Source: Paracoccaceae bacterium (GTDB lineage Bacteria > Pseudomonadota > Alphaproteobacteria > Rhodobacterales > Rhodobacteraceae). Taken from it: DNA of 64,000 bases. Within the stretch, counting starts at the first letter, position 1, and each line of letters opens with the position of its first letter. This document shows positions 53,764 through 63,686 of this stretch, piece by piece. The DNA is taken from positions 1 through 64,000 of the forward strand of contig CACPBQ010000007.1 of the NCBI GenBank assembly GCA_902632125.1, read 5' to 3'. The position numbers were made by a program, and so were the translations under genes. The notes beneath the pieces are model-generated. The model searched no databases and was not told the DNA's origin. It saw nothing but the letters and a program-made list of their open reading frames with translations.

Positions 53764-54739
53764 TTTTGGTAGCCTGAAATCCTACTGTCTCTGGACTCAA
53801 ATCATAATGTGCTCCGCAAAATTGACAATCAGCGGTTACCGTGCCTTCAGGTGTCGTCATTTTTTCAATATCTTTTGCTGAATAAATTGACAAAGACTGT
53901 CGAACGCGTTCTTCGCTACAGGTACAACCAAATTCCACGCTTTGCGGTTCAAAAGCTCGTGGAACTTCTTCGTGAAATAATCTGACAAGAAGATTTTTTG
54001 GCTCCACAACTGGACCAGTGAGTTCAATCTCTTCAACTGTATCCAATAATATATTTACACGGTTCCAATCATCATGTTCATTCCCAGTCAATAGATCTGA
54101 CGCGACCATTAGGCCATCTTCTCCTGAGCCCCCCTCGCCAGATACCTCTATTGATGATTTTGGCATGTGTTGAATCATTATTCCTCCAGCACGCCAGTGC
54201 TCTTTGCGGTCCTTTTCTATTGATTTTCCAAAACTAAGCTTAAATCGAGTCGGGAGTTGTTCAGATTGAGCAAAGTAAGCTTCAGCACAAGAAGCTAACG
54301 ACCCGCCCGAAAGTGGGGTAATTCCTTTATAAGGCTTCATACCTTCGCCTTGGTCAATTAAAATTGCAAAGTACCCTTGACCGAGTTGCTCAAAATAAGG
54401 TGCTTGATTTAGGCGTTTTTCATCAAAACTTGCGTAAGCTCTTATTTTTGCAGGTTCCCCTTTTTTTGATGGCCCATAGTAATCTGTTGCAATCATTCGG
54501 ACTGCACCTTTTGATTGTATTTGCAGAGATAGTTTCCATCTTAACTTAATACTTTCGCCTATTATCGCAGTTAACAGTGCCATTTCTGCCACCAATGCTT
54601 CGACGACGTAAGGATAGTTGTGTTGTTTGAGGACGCCTTCAAGAACCCCGTCTAATCTTGCCACGCGACCTCTTATGTCAGATTTATCAAGTTGAAATGG
54701 AAGTATTGTATCATCCCAAATTTTAGCTGACGAGTCCAT
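53750..54739 (-). CDS. hslO: Redox-regulated chaperone Hsp33
   Basis: Cytoplasmic holdase of 329 residues activated by oxidation. The C-terminal zinc-redox centre has the expected four cysteines: CTC (FGCTCSEERV) and CQFC (ADCQFCGAHYD). LRLFHEEVPRAFEPQ-like and GITPLSGGSLASCAEAYFAQSEQLPTRF segments are family marks. It is first in a three-gene string with nudix and cca, all joined by overlaps. Confidence 0.95.
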   Translation of the reverse strand: MDSSAKIWDDTILPFQLDKSDIRGRVARLDGVLEGVLKQHNYPYVVEALVAEMALLTAIIGESIKLRWKLSLQIQSKGAVRMIATDYYGPSKKGEPAKIRAYASFDEKRLNQAPYFEQLGQGYFAILIDQGEGMKPYKGITPLSGGSLASCAEAYFAQSEQLPTRFKLSFGKSIEKDRKEHWRAGGIMIQHMPKSSIEVSGEGGSGEDGLMVASDLLTGNEHDDWNRVNILLDTVEEIELTGPVVEPKNLLVRLFHEEVPRAFEPQSVEFGCTCSEERVRQSLSIYSAKDIEKMTTPEGTVTADCQFCGAHYDLSPETVGFQATKNGKS

Positions 54740-54821
54740 GGCAGGCTTTCTTTTATTACACTAGCGATACGCATACCCTGTCTATATAGTAGCCACAAGA
54801 TAACTCGAGTGAGAAAATAAT

Positions 54822-55259
54822 ATGCGACGATTTGGAAACGTTCCAAATTTGAAAAAAAAATACGTGAGAAGGCCCGGCGTTTATGCAATATTAACTCGCG
54901 GTGATCAGATTTTATTGACCTACCAAGAAGAACCAGATTTTGAATTCCAATTGCCTGGTGGCGGTGTGGATCACGGAGAAAACCCAATTCAGGCTCTGCA
55001 TCGTGAGGTTCTAGAAGAAACAGGATGGCTTATCTCTAAGCCTAGATTCCTCGGTTTATACAAACGCTTTGTATATATGCCTGAGTATAAAATGTATGCC
55101 GAAAAGGTATGCAAAATATATCACGCTATTCCTTCACTAAAGACAAAAAATACATTAGAAAAAGGTCATTCGGCTCATATTATGCATGCGCATTTGGCAC
55201 TTCGTTTATTACACGGTGGAGATTTACATTTTTTAGAAAATCATCTTTATAAAATTTAG
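54822..55259 (+). CDS. Nudix hydrolase
   Basis: Small Nudix protein of 145 residues. The box GGGVDHGENPIQALHREVLE followed by ETGW is at about 47-69 and is intact. The N terminus KKYVRRPGVYAILTRGDQILLTYQ is a usual Nudix start, and the substrate is a nucleoside diphosphate derivative of unknown kind. It is divergent from hslO and its stop overlaps that of the SDR gene by four bases. Confidence 0.9.
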   Translation: MRRFGNVPNLKKKYVRRPGVYAILTRGDQILLTYQEEPDFEFQLPGGGVDHGENPIQALHREVLEETGWLISKPRFLGLYKRFVYMPEYKMYAEKVCKIYHAIPSLKTKNTLEKGHSAHIMHAHLALRLLHGGDLHFLENHLYKI

Positions 55260-56068
55260 ACTAGATGAATTATATCCAACGGTTTTGCCGAGCCTCGTTT
55301 TGCAATAGATTTCTTTTTTAATTTGCGCATGCCTTCGATCCAGCGATCGTAATCTGACACTTTATTAGTTAAATACTTTTGAACTTCTGGATGAGGCAAG
55401 ATTAAAAATTCTCCCCGACACATTGCCTCGTAAACTTTATCTGCCACCACTTCGGGTGATAATAAACCTTCGATACTCTTTGCATCTGCAGGATCACTAA
55501 ATCCCAATAAATTGCTTGCAACATACTGTGGGCATATGACAGAGGATCTTATCCCTTCATCTCCATGTGATATCGCTATTCCTTCTGAAAAACTTATTGC
55601 AGCTGCCTTGCTGGCACTGTACGGAGCATCGCCAATTTGATAGAGAAGACCAGCGGCCGAGGCTGTATTTACAAGATAACCGTATTTACGATCCAACATT
55701 CCAGGTAATAATCTCCTGGCAGCATAAACGTGTGGCATTAAATGTAATTTCCAACTTAAATCCCAAGTTTTATTTGGAGCAGATGCAACATGATCTGGGT
55801 CAACAAAAATCGTTCCAGCATTTGAGATAAAGCAGTGAACGCTACCTAGTTTCTCTTCTGCAAAGGTAATAAAATTGTTGAGTTCTTTTTCTTGTGTCAC
55901 ATCACATACATACCCAAGGCCATCAAAGTTTTTGGCTATTTTAGGAGTATCTTTATTATTGTCAGCAATGACAACATTAGCACCCATTCGGGAAAACTTT
56001 TTAGATAATGAAAAACCGATACCTTGGGCTCCGCCAGTAATCAAAACTGTCTGATTTTTGAAGCCCAT
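55256..56068 (-). CDS. Short-chain dehydrogenase/reductase
   Basis: SDR of 270 residues: GGAQGIG at residues 12-18, an acidic IADNN cofactor loop (NAD preference), ISNAGTIF, the NTASAAG serine region and YSASKAAAISF. The C-terminal part is long (residues 225-270, RGEFLILPHPEVQKYL onward), as in several SDRs acting on large or lipid-like substrates. Its ATG shares a base with the ilvA stop, so it is coupled to ilvA, though a link to isoleucine synthesis is not evident. Confidence 0.87.
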   Translation of the reverse strand: MGFKNQTVLITGGAQGIGFSLSKKFSRMGANVVIADNNKDTPKIAKNFDGLGYVCDVTQEKELNNFITFAEEKLGSVHCFISNAGTIFVDPDHVASAPNKTWDLSWKLHLMPHVYAARRLLPGMLDRKYGYLVNTASAAGLLYQIGDAPYSASKAAAISFSEGIAISHGDEGIRSSVICPQYVASNLLGFSDPADAKSIEGLLSPEVVADKVYEAMCRGEFLILPHPEVQKYLTNKVSDYDRWIEGMRKLKKKSIAKRGSAKPLDIIHLV

Positions 56069-57309
56069 TAAATCACAAATTGTGCCAGTGTTTCGTCATT
56101 TGTAATATCTGAATATGTTATGCCGGCGTTCGAAAGTTTCTCAAAAAATTTATCGAAATAACTGGGATCTTTAGTTTCTATTCCAATCAATATTGATCCA
56201 AAATTGCGGGCCGATTTCTTCAAATATTCAAATCTTGTTATATCATCATTTGGGCCTAAAAAGTTTAAAAACTCTTTTAGAGCGCCGGGTCGTTGTGGCA
56301 TTCTGAGTATTAAATATTTCTTAACGCCTTTGAAACGCTGCGATCTTTCTTTTACCTCTGGTAAACGTTCAAAATCAAAATTTCCTCCAGTAGTAATACA
56401 AACTACAGTCTTGTTTTTAATTGATTGACCAAGATCTTGTAACGCGTCAATCGATAAAGCACCAGCTGGTTCGAGTACAATGCCTTCAACATTGAGCATC
56501 TCCAAAATCGAAATACATACCCTGTCTTCAGGAGCCCTCAAAACATTCGCTAAGCCAATTGATTTGAGTGTTTCAAAGGGTTTATTTCCAATTTTGCCAA
56601 CAGCAGCACCATCGGCAAAAGTATCGACTTTTTCTAAAGGAACTGGCTTTCCGGCAATTAAAGCAGCCCAAAGAGATGCGCCTCCCATAGGTTCAACTAA
56701 AGTGTATTGAGCATTATCTTCAAAATACCTTAGAACACCGGCTGAGAGCCCACCACCACCCACTGGCATAATGATATGATCAGGGCAAAATCCTAATTGT
56801 GCCTCGATTTCAACAGCAACTGAAGCTTGGCCTTCAATAATATTTTGATTATCAAACGGTGATAAAAAATAGCCATCATTTTTAGTACAAAAATCTTGGG
56901 CTGCCTTCATACAATCATCAAAGTAATCTCCAACTAATTGAATTTGAATTGCGTCACCGCCAAACATTTCAGTTTTTTGAATTTTTTGTTTTGGAGTAGT
57001 AACAGGCATAAAGATAGAACCCTTTACGCCAAAATGTTTACACATATAGGCAACGGCCTGAGCGTGATTTCCAGCACTCGCTGCAACTATAAGCTGGTTG
57101 TTTTCTAGTTTCCGCATTGCATTGAATGCTCCCCGTAACTTATATGAACGAACGGGGCTCAAATCTTCACGCTTTAACCAGATTTCGGTACCATAAATTT
57201 TTGAAAGGTGTTCATTCTTTTGAAGGGGTGTTCTTTCGAACACACTACGCATTGATTTTTCAGCGTCTTTTGCAGCTTTTTTAAAGTGTTCCATATTGTA
57301 GCTTTGCAT
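56068..57309 (-). CDS. ilvA: Threonine ammonia-lyase
   Basis: PLP enzyme of 413 residues converting threonine to 2-oxobutanoate for isoleucine. The cofactor lysine is Lys57 in VRSYKLRGAFNAM, and the glycine loop VGGGGLSAGVL binds the phosphate. A single ACT-like regulatory region follows (from about residue 325, KKYLILRMPQRPGALKEFLNF), the shorter form of the enzyme rather than the 514-residue enterobacterial type. Feedback by isoleucine is expected. The start is the ATG after a TTG. It is divergent from argG. Confidence 0.93.
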   Translation of the reverse strand: MQSYNMEHFKKAAKDAEKSMRSVFERTPLQKNEHLSKIYGTEIWLKREDLSPVRSYKLRGAFNAMRKLENNQLIVAASAGNHAQAVAYMCKHFGVKGSIFMPVTTPKQKIQKTEMFGGDAIQIQLVGDYFDDCMKAAQDFCTKNDGYFLSPFDNQNIIEGQASVAVEIEAQLGFCPDHIIMPVGGGGLSAGVLRYFEDNAQYTLVEPMGGASLWAALIAGKPVPLEKVDTFADGAAVGKIGNKPFETLKSIGLANVLRAPEDRVCISILEMLNVEGIVLEPAGALSIDALQDLGQSIKNKTVVCITTGGNFDFERLPEVKERSQRFKGVKKYLILRMPQRPGALKEFLNFLGPNDDITRFEYLKKSARNFGSILIGIETKDPSYFDKFFEKLSNAGITYSDITNDETLAQFVI

Positions 57310-57351
57310 CAAGTTTAAGCATGTTACAAGCGTTCAAAACACTAAATTACA

Positions 57352-57373
57352 TCGATAATTTTAATTTTATCGA
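57352..57373. promoter_or_regulatory. Inverted repeat between ilvA and argG
   Basis: TCGATAA and TTATCGA are perfect inverted arms around an eight-base TTTTAATT spacer, 42 bases upstream of ilvA and 72 bases before argG. It could be an operator for either gene. The rest of the gap is AT-rich. Confidence 0.4.
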
Positions 57374-57445
57374 AAAATATGTTTGCTTGCCCATTAGATT
57401 AAAAAACGTTATCGCGCTGAACTTAGAAATTTAGAGGATTACACA

Positions 57446-58681
57446 ATGTCCAAACCTAAAAAAGTTGTATTAGCTTATTCCGGTGGCTTAGATACATCTA
57501 TAATTCTGAAATGGCTTCAAAGCGAGTATGGCTGCGAGGTCGTAACATTCACTGCCGATCTAGGCCAAGGTGAAGAGTTGGAGCCAGCTAGAAAAAAAGC
57601 TGAGCTGCTTGGCATAAAACCTAATAATATTTTTATTGAGGATGTTCGTGAAGAATTTGTACAAGATTTTGTTTTTCCAATGTTTCGTGCCAATGCAATT
57701 TATGAGGGGCAATATCTTTTAGGAACCTCAATTGCCCGGCCACTAATTTCTAAGCGCCTGGTAGAAATTGCGTCAGAAACCGGTGCAGACGCTATTGCAC
57801 ATGGCGCAACTGGAAAGGGTAATGATCAAGTAAGATTTGAGCTATCGGCTTATGCTTTAGATCCAAACATTAAGGTGATAGCTCCTTGGCGAGAATGGGA
57901 TTTGAGTAGCCGAACTAAGTTGCTTGCCTTTGCAGATGAACATCAAATACCAATAGCGAAAGACAAGAAAGGTGAAGCTCCCTTTTCAGTTGACGCAAAT
58001 TTACTTCATACTTCATCTGAAGGAAAGGTTTTGGAAGATCCTGCAAAAATTGCTCCAGAATATGTTTTCCAGCGTACAGTTAAACCAGAAGATGCGCCGG
58101 ATGAAGCTGAAATAATAGAAGTCGAATTTGATAAAGGCGATCCAGTAGGAATCAATGGCAGTAAAATGTCGCCGGCAACAATTTTAACTTGCTTGAATGA
58201 GTATGGATATAAACACGGAATAGGTCGGCTAGACTTTGTGGAGAACAGATTTGTGGGTATGAAATCTCGTGGCATTTATGAAACTCCAGGAGGAGAGATA
58301 TTATTAGAGGCCCATAGAGGAATAGAACAAATTACTCTTGATAGTGGATCGGGACATCTAAAAGACACACTAATGCCAAAATATTCTGAATTAATTTATA
58401 ATGGGTTTTGGTATTCACCTGAGCGCGAGATGCTACAGGCTGCAATAGATCTCTCACAAGAATTTGTATCTGGAACAGTCAGACTAAAACTTTTTAAAGG
58501 CTCTGTGCATACGATTGGAAGATGGTCACACAACTCATTATATTCTGAAGAGCATGTTACTTTTGAGGACGACGCTGGAGCTTATGATCAAAAGGATGCT
58601 GCTGGCTTCATCCAGTTGAATGCTCTTCGACTGAAATTACTTTCTGCTCGAAATGCTCGTTTCAAAAAAGCTGTAGGTTAG
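57446..58681 (+). CDS. argG: Argininosuccinate synthase
   Basis: Enzyme of 411 residues joining citrulline and aspartate in arginine synthesis. The ATP PP-loop [15 protein letters not shown] is at residues 10-24, and the family segments [17 protein letters not shown] and [19 protein letters not shown] are clear. A GAGGA site precedes the ATG. It works downstream of carB-made carbamoyl phosphate. It converges on rlmN. Confidence 0.97.
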   Translation: MSKPKKVVLAYSGGLDTSIILKWLQSEYGCEVVTFTADLGQGEELEPARKKAELLGIKPNNIFIEDVREEFVQDFVFPMFRANAIYEGQYLLGTSIARPLISKRLVEIASETGADAIAHGATGKGNDQVRFELSAYALDPNIKVIAPWREWDLSSRTKLLAFADEHQIPIAKDKKGEAPFSVDANLLHTSSEGKVLEDPAKIAPEYVFQRTVKPEDAPDEAEIIEVEFDKGDPVGINGSKMSPATILTCLNEYGYKHGIGRLDFVENRFVGMKSRGIYETPGGEILLEAHRGIEQITLDSGSGHLKDTLMPKYSELIYNGFWYSPEREMLQAAIDLSQEFVSGTVRLKLFKGSVHTIGRWSHNSLYSEEHVTFEDDAGAYDQKDAAGFIQLNALRLKLLSARNARFKKAVG

Positions 58682-58686
58682 ATTTA

Positions 58687-59874
58687 TCAGTTTATGTCTA
58701 AAGTCACTGCAGTTCTCTTTGACTTTCGTTCCTTTTCTGTCGCAGATTTAAGTTGGCCACAAGCAGCCATTATATCCTCGCCTCTAGGTGTCCGTATTGG
58801 ACTGGCGTAACCAGCTCTATAAACAATTTCTGCAAAAGATTTTATTTGCTTCCAATCTGATCGTTCAAAGGGTGATCCGGGCCATTCATTAAAAGGTATC
58901 AAATTTATTTTTGCTGGGATTCCCTTTATTAATTTTACCAATCGACGAGCGTCTTCGTCAGAATCGTTTATGTTTTTGAGCATTACGTATTCAAATGTTA
59001 TTCTCTCAGAATTTGAAACTTTTGGATAGTTTTTTAGAGTTTCCAAGAGTTTTGAAATATTCCACTTTTTATTTATTGGGACTAGTTTATCACGAATTTC
59101 ATCGGTGGTGGCATGAAAAGAAATAGCTAATTGGCAACCAATCTCTTCTGCTGTCTTCGCGATTTCGGGAACTACACCAGAAGTTGAAAGTGTAATTCTT
59201 CTTCTTGATAATGCAATTCCCTCAGGATCCATTGCAATTTTCATAGCATCTCGAACATTATTAAAATTGTATAAAGGTTCGCCCATTCCCATTAAAACTA
59301 TATTAGATAGCATCCTAGGTTCTGTTTTTGGAACTCCTTGATTTGGCCATTCTCCCAAGTCATCCCTCGCAGCTAAAATCTGCCCCACAATTTCGCTAGA
59401 GGTTAGATTCCTTACCAGTCTTTGTGTACCTGTATGACAGAAAGAGCATGTTAAGGTGCACCCAACCTGAGAACTTATGCAAAGAGTTCCTCTATTTTCT
59501 TCTGGGATGTATACAGTTTCCACTTCATGCTCGCCGTTTATTCGCATTAAATATTTTCGAGTTCCATCTTGTGAAATATTTTTCGAGATTATTTCAGGAA
59601 CTGAAATCAGAAATTGTTTTTTGAGAGCCTCGCGATAAGGTTTGGCAAGGTTTGTCATTTTGCCAAAATCACGAATGCCCTTCTCGTATATCCACTGCCA
59701 TATCTGTCCAACACGCATATTAGCTTGTTTTTCTGGAGTCCCGCTCTCGATAAGCGCCTCCTTTAAAGAGGACCTAGTTAATCCAATTATATTTAGGAGA
59801 CCTTCAGGTGCTTTTCTTGGCACTGTCACAAAATCATTTGTTAATGTTTTTGATGTTTGAGTTTGTTCAATCAA
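58687..59874 (-). CDS. rlmN: Dual-specificity 23S rRNA/tRNA methyltransferase RlmN
   Basis: Radical SAM enzyme of 395 residues that methylates C2 of A2503 in 23S rRNA and A37 in some tRNAs. The cluster motif C-x3-C-x2-C is Cys139, Cys143 and Cys146 (CTLTCSFC), with GMGEPLYNF and the C-terminal Cys in MAACGQL that takes part in methyl transfer. The start and length are normal. It lies between argG and an ialB-type gene, a common Rhodobacterales order. Confidence 0.95.
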   Translation of the reverse strand: MIEQTQTSKTLTNDFVTVPRKAPEGLLNIIGLTRSSLKEALIESGTPEKQANMRVGQIWQWIYEKGIRDFGKMTNLAKPYREALKKQFLISVPEIISKNISQDGTRKYLMRINGEHEVETVYIPEENRGTLCISSQVGCTLTCSFCHTGTQRLVRNLTSSEIVGQILAARDDLGEWPNQGVPKTEPRMLSNIVLMGMGEPLYNFNNVRDAMKIAMDPEGIALSRRRITLSTSGVVPEIAKTAEEIGCQLAISFHATTDEIRDKLVPINKKWNISKLLETLKNYPKVSNSERITFEYVMLKNINDSDEDARRLVKLIKGIPAKINLIPFNEWPGSPFERSDWKQIKSFAEIVYRAGYASPIRTPRGEDIMAACGQLKSATEKERKSKRTAVTLDIN

Positions 59875-59941
59875 AATATTTCCTAGTCAAGTTTTGCACA
59901 GGTTATTTTTAAGTTGGTTAATTAAACTGGTGTTATTGGGC

Positions 59942-60481
59942 TTAATTACAGCGTTTTTCGGTATCTTCAACGGCTGCGGTAAATCCAAGTAACGAAAAAG
60001 TGTCTTGAGTTTTAGTGCCACGAGATGATTTTGCTGTTAAGATAGCTTTAGCGCCTTTTTTCATAGCTTCTATTATTTTAACGTCATCCTCGTCGGAACG
60101 AGCCCAAGCCCATTCACCTTCAGTAAACAGGGCAAAGTTAGTTCCATCGACATTTAAAGTTACATTTGATTTATCGGCAAAGGGATATCCACCAGTAAAT
60201 GTTATTTGGCCATTAACTTTACTTTCTGGCCGAAAATTTACGAACAAAAGAATATCCCCTCTTTTTACGCTCACAATCCTTCCGTCTCTTGTATTTATTG
60301 TTTCCTTAGGTTTAGACACACTCCAACACTCTTTTGGATTATCTTCCACAAAAATGCTCCAGTCTGTCTTTTCAGCAACTTTGTTGCTACTGGTTTCCTG
60401 CGAAAAAGCCTGAGTTGAAAGAGTTATGCCAGTGAAGGCGATAATTGTTGTTACTGACTGTACTAGCTTAAAGAATTTCAT
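59942..60481 (-). CDS. Invasion-associated locus B (IalB) family protein
   Basis: Secreted periplasmic protein of 179 residues. I start at the ATG of MKFFKLVQS, because AAGGAG lies nine bases upstream, and it gives a signal peptide with a likely cut after TQAFSQ (about residue 26). The rest matches the IalB family: WSIFVEDNPKECWSVSKP, FVNFRPESKVNGQITFTGGYPF, and a late cysteine (EKRCN) that could pair with the first. The family was named from Bartonella but is common in free-living alphaproteobacteria with no proven function. Confidence 0.87.
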   Translation of the reverse strand: MKFFKLVQSVTTIIAFTGITLSTQAFSQETSSNKVAEKTDWSIFVEDNPKECWSVSKPKETINTRDGRIVSVKRGDILLFVNFRPESKVNGQITFTGGYPFADKSNVTLNVDGTNFALFTEGEWAWARSDEDDVKIIEAMKKGAKAILTAKSSRGTKTQDTFSLLGFTAAVEDTEKRCN

Positions 60482-60645
60482 AAACAACTGCTCCTTCATC
60501 ATCAAAACCAATATTAATGTAGACTTTTTCTTTATTTAGTCATGCCCATTAAAATCATGTAGTAAGTTGACAGGACTCTAGCCTAAAATATGCTTCAGTT
60601 GAAACCCCTGGAAAAGTTAATTTTAAATAAAAGGTCTAAAATTAA

Positions 60646-61641
60646 ATGAAACCACAAATTATGTGTGAAATCTGGCGCGGCTCGTATTTAGAATCCATTC
60701 ATACTGGTATGGCCATAATTTGCGATAAAAATGGTGAAATAAGTCATCAATGGGGAGATCCAAATTCACTAATTTTACCTCGAAGTTCTGCTAAAATGAT
60801 GCAGGCTATTCCTCTTATAATATCAGGAGCTGAAAAAGAATTTTCTCTTGGAGAAGATTTGCTAGCTCTTGCCTGTGCTTCGCATAATGCAGCGGATATT
60901 CATTTATCAAGAGTCCAAAGTTGGCTTTCTCATCTTGGTCTGAGTGAAACTGATCTGAGATGTGGTCCTCAGCCACCAAAGGACCCACATGTGAAAGAAG
61001 AAATACGCGAAAAGGGGCAGCCACCTTGTCAAATACATAATAATTGTTCTGGAAAACATGCTGGTTTTCTTTCTGTTTCACGCCATTTGAACGCTGGTTC
61101 TGAATATACTGATCCTGAACATCCCGTACAAATTATGGTAATGGAAATATTCCAGGAATTAACGCAAAATAAAGTTGATGGAATTGCAATAGATGGATGT
61201 TCAGCTCCCAACCCTGCTGTGCCTTTATATTCTCTTGCCAGAGCTATGTCTTGGTTTGCTACAGCGCATTATCGAAATGACCAGCTTAGCAAAGCGGCAG
61301 TAAAGTTAAGAAATGCAATGGTTAATTATCCAGAGCTAGTGGCTGGTGAAGGGCGTGCTTGTACAAATCTGATGCAGGCTTGTGGAAAGAAAGCAATTTT
61401 AAAAACTGGAGCGGAAGGGGTTTTTGTAGCAATATTACCTGAGTTAGAAAAAGGAATTGCATTAAAAATAATTGATGGGGGAACTCGAGCTTCGGAATGT
61501 GCAATTGCTTCACTTCTTATACAATTAGGTGTTCTTAATCCAGATCATCCAACTGCACGAGCTTATACGCATGCGCCGATATTAAATTGGCGAAAGATCC
61601 AGACTGGGATCATGAAAGCGAGCAATTCGTTCAAAATATGA
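60646..61641 (+). CDS. Type II (Rhizobium-type) L-asparaginase
   Basis: Asparaginase of 331 residues unrelated to the E. coli enzymes and like the Rhizobium etli ReAV group. Active-site pieces seen are the Ser-x-x-Lys tetrad in PRSSAKMMQA (Ser47, Lys50), ACASHNAA, the zinc/catalytic NNCSGKHAGFL with Cys and Lys, and IDGCSAPNPA. It hydrolyses asparagine to aspartate and ammonia. No signal peptide is visible, so it is cytoplasmic. Its stop overlaps the pseudouridine synthase start (ATGA). Confidence 0.9.
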   Translation: MKPQIMCEIWRGSYLESIHTGMAIICDKNGEISHQWGDPNSLILPRSSAKMMQAIPLIISGAEKEFSLGEDLLALACASHNAADIHLSRVQSWLSHLGLSETDLRCGPQPPKDPHVKEEIREKGQPPCQIHNNCSGKHAGFLSVSRHLNAGSEYTDPEHPVQIMVMEIFQELTQNKVDGIAIDGCSAPNPAVPLYSLARAMSWFATAHYRNDQLSKAAVKLRNAMVNYPELVAGEGRACTNLMQACGKKAILKTGAEGVFVAILPELEKGIALKIIDGGTRASECAIASLLIQLGVLNPDHPTARAYTHAPILNWRKIQTGIMKASNSFKI

Positions 61642-62180
61642 TTATTTTGTTTAATAAGCCATTTAATGTTTTGTCCCAATTTACTGACAACTCAAATCAT
61701 TCAGCAGAAAGGAAAACTTTATCCCACTTCATAAATATTAAACAGGTTTATTCGGCAGGACGGTTAGATTTAGACAGTGAGGGCTTATTAATCTTAACCG
61801 ATGACGGCAGTCTGCAGTCAAAGATATCTTCGCCTAAATTTAAAATTGATAAAACATATTTAGTTCAGGTTGAGGGAATACCCACGGAAAAGGATTTGCA
61901 AGCTCTCAGAAAAGGACTGGAATTGAAAGATGGTCTTACAAAGCCTGCCAAAGCTCAAACAATCGAAGAGCCACAGTGGCTTTGGGAAAGAACCCCCCCC
62001 ATTAGGGTGCGTAAGACTATTCCGGATAGCTGGATCGAGCTGAAAATTAGGGAAGGGAAAAACAGGCAAGTTCGGCGAATGACTGCTAATATTGGATTCC
62101 CAACGCTTCGGCTTATCCGAACATCAATTGGAGAATGGAAGTTAGGAGATTTGAAACCTGGAGACTTCAAAGTTTTATAA
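61638..62180 (+). CDS. Pseudouridine synthase, RluE-like
   Basis: RsuA/RluB/E-family pseudouridine synthase of 180 residues without an S4 domain, as in RluE, which modifies U2457 of 23S rRNA in E. coli. The catalytic aspartate is Asp44 in SAGRLDLDSEGLLILTDDG, and the late motif is REGKNRQVRRMTANIGFPTLRLIR. The start ATG overlaps the asparaginase stop. A run of eight C (61993-62000) lies inside the frame, odd in an AT-rich genome. The target site is inferred from family only. Confidence 0.88.
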   Translation: MIILFNKPFNVLSQFTDNSNHSAERKTLSHFINIKQVYSAGRLDLDSEGLLILTDDGSLQSKISSPKFKIDKTYLVQVEGIPTEKDLQALRKGLELKDGLTKPAKAQTIEEPQWLWERTPPIRVRKTIPDSWIELKIREGKNRQVRRMTANIGFPTLRLIRTSIGEWKLGDLKPGDFKVL

Positions 62181-62213
62181 AGCGAGAAATCTACTTCATA
62201 TAAAGCTTTTAGG

Positions 62214-63566
62214 TTACATCGACGAAAAACCGTAATCCAAAGCATCTAAAATTTGGTCTACTTCTGCTTCCGATATCACAAGGGGTGGCGACATCAAGAT
62301 ATTGTTCAGTCCAAGCCGAACCATAGCTCCTGCTTCATACGTATTTTGATGTAGTTTTTTCATTTCATCCATACTCATGGCAGTTTTTTTCCTCTGATCA
62401 CTGACGACCTCAATAGCTGCCATTAAACCCTGACCTCCCCTTACATCACCTATAACATCAAATTTCTTTTTCAGTTTCAATATGCCCTCATAGAGTTGTT
62501 TGCCTCGAATTCCAGCATTGTCTTTTGTGCTAATTCTTTGAGTTTCAGAAAGGCAAGCACAAACAGCGGCTGCGCCAACAGGATGAGCGGAATAAGTGTA
62601 GCCATGAAATATGCCAGCTTCAGGACTATTAGAGTTTTCAAAAACATCTGCTACTTTTTCGCCCATTAAGGCTGCTCCCACAGGGAAATAACCTGATGTA
62701 ATACCTTTGGCCATACTCATCATGTCTGGTTTTACGTTCCAGTGTCTTGCGCCGGACCAGGACCCGGTCCGGCCAAAGCCAGTTATCACTTCGTCCGAAA
62801 TCATTAGTATACCGTTTCTTTCGCAAATTTCTTGCATCAGTCCCATAAAAGATGGGTCTGGAACTATCACACCACCGGCGCCTTGTATCGGCTCCATAAT
62901 GAAGGCGGCGATAGTGTTTTTGTCCTGAAAAGCAATTTCATCTTCGAATGCTTGTGCAATATTGATTGCCAATTTTTGGGGATCTCTTTCATGAAATGGA
63001 TTTCGATAAGTGTAGGGACTTGGCAAGTGAAAACAGCCTGGCAACAGAGGTTCGTATGCTATTCTAAACCTATTATTCCCATTCACAGATGCACCCCCAA
63101 AGTGTGTTCCGTGGTATCCTTTTTTCAAAGATATAAATTTTGTTCTGGTCGGCTCTCCCCGCAAACGGTGATATTGCCGTGATAGTCTTAGGCAGGTTTC
63201 TACAGAATCTGAACCACCTGATGTAAAAAAAACTTTTTCCATTCCATCAGTTTTAAACATTTCTTTGACCATGAAAGATGCTTCAATAGCAGCTGGGTTT
63301 GTTGTGCCCGCAAAACCAGAATAATATGGCAGGTGATTAAGTTGCTCAGATATTGCTTCTTTAATTACGTCGTTTGAGTACCCTAAATTTACGCACCAAA
63401 GGCCTCCAACGGCATCAACTGTTGTATGTTCGTCTATATCACTAATCTTTGATCCATTGGCACTTTTAATCACTTTTGGTGGATTGTTAATTGAGTCGCC
63501 TGGTGCCCCCATTGGATGCCATAGATGTTTTGCATTGTTTTCGATGATGAAGTTATTGTCGCGCAT
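62214..63566 (-). CDS. Class III PLP-dependent aminotransferase
   Basis: Omega-aminotransferase of 450 residues in the group of taurine, beta-alanine and putrescine pyruvate transaminases. Motifs are HLWHPMGAPGD and VDAVGGLWCVNLGY near the N terminus, TSGGSDSVETCLRLSR (phosphate site), YHGTHFGGASVNGN, the cofactor aspartate in LMISDEVITGFGRTG and the Schiff-base lysine in SMAKGITSGYFPVGA. The donor is probably an amine or amino acid with a terminal amino group. It is a different subgroup from the aminotransferase at the left end of the window. It converges on the rluE-like gene and diverges from smpB. Confidence 0.9.
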   Translation of the reverse strand: MRDNNFIIENNAKHLWHPMGAPGDSINNPPKVIKSANGSKISDIDEHTTVDAVGGLWCVNLGYSNDVIKEAISEQLNHLPYYSGFAGTTNPAAIEASFMVKEMFKTDGMEKVFFTSGGSDSVETCLRLSRQYHRLRGEPTRTKFISLKKGYHGTHFGGASVNGNNRFRIAYEPLLPGCFHLPSPYTYRNPFHERDPQKLAINIAQAFEDEIAFQDKNTIAAFIMEPIQGAGGVIVPDPSFMGLMQEICERNGILMISDEVITGFGRTGSWSGARHWNVKPDMMSMAKGITSGYFPVGAALMGEKVADVFENSNSPEAGIFHGYTYSAHPVGAAAVCACLSETQRISTKDNAGIRGKQLYEGILKLKKKFDVIGDVRGGQGLMAAIEVVSDQRKKTAMSMDEMKKLHQNTYEAGAMVRLGLNNILMSPPLVISEAEVDQILDALDYGFSSM

Positions 63567-63686
63567 ATTGTCTCCCCTATACTCAAATTTAAATTTAATT
63601 ACGTTTAAGTATCCTGTCGATTAAATTTTTGTGAAAACCTATCGTTTTATGGACAAAAATTATAAGGGTGTGTAAGCGACTAATTC

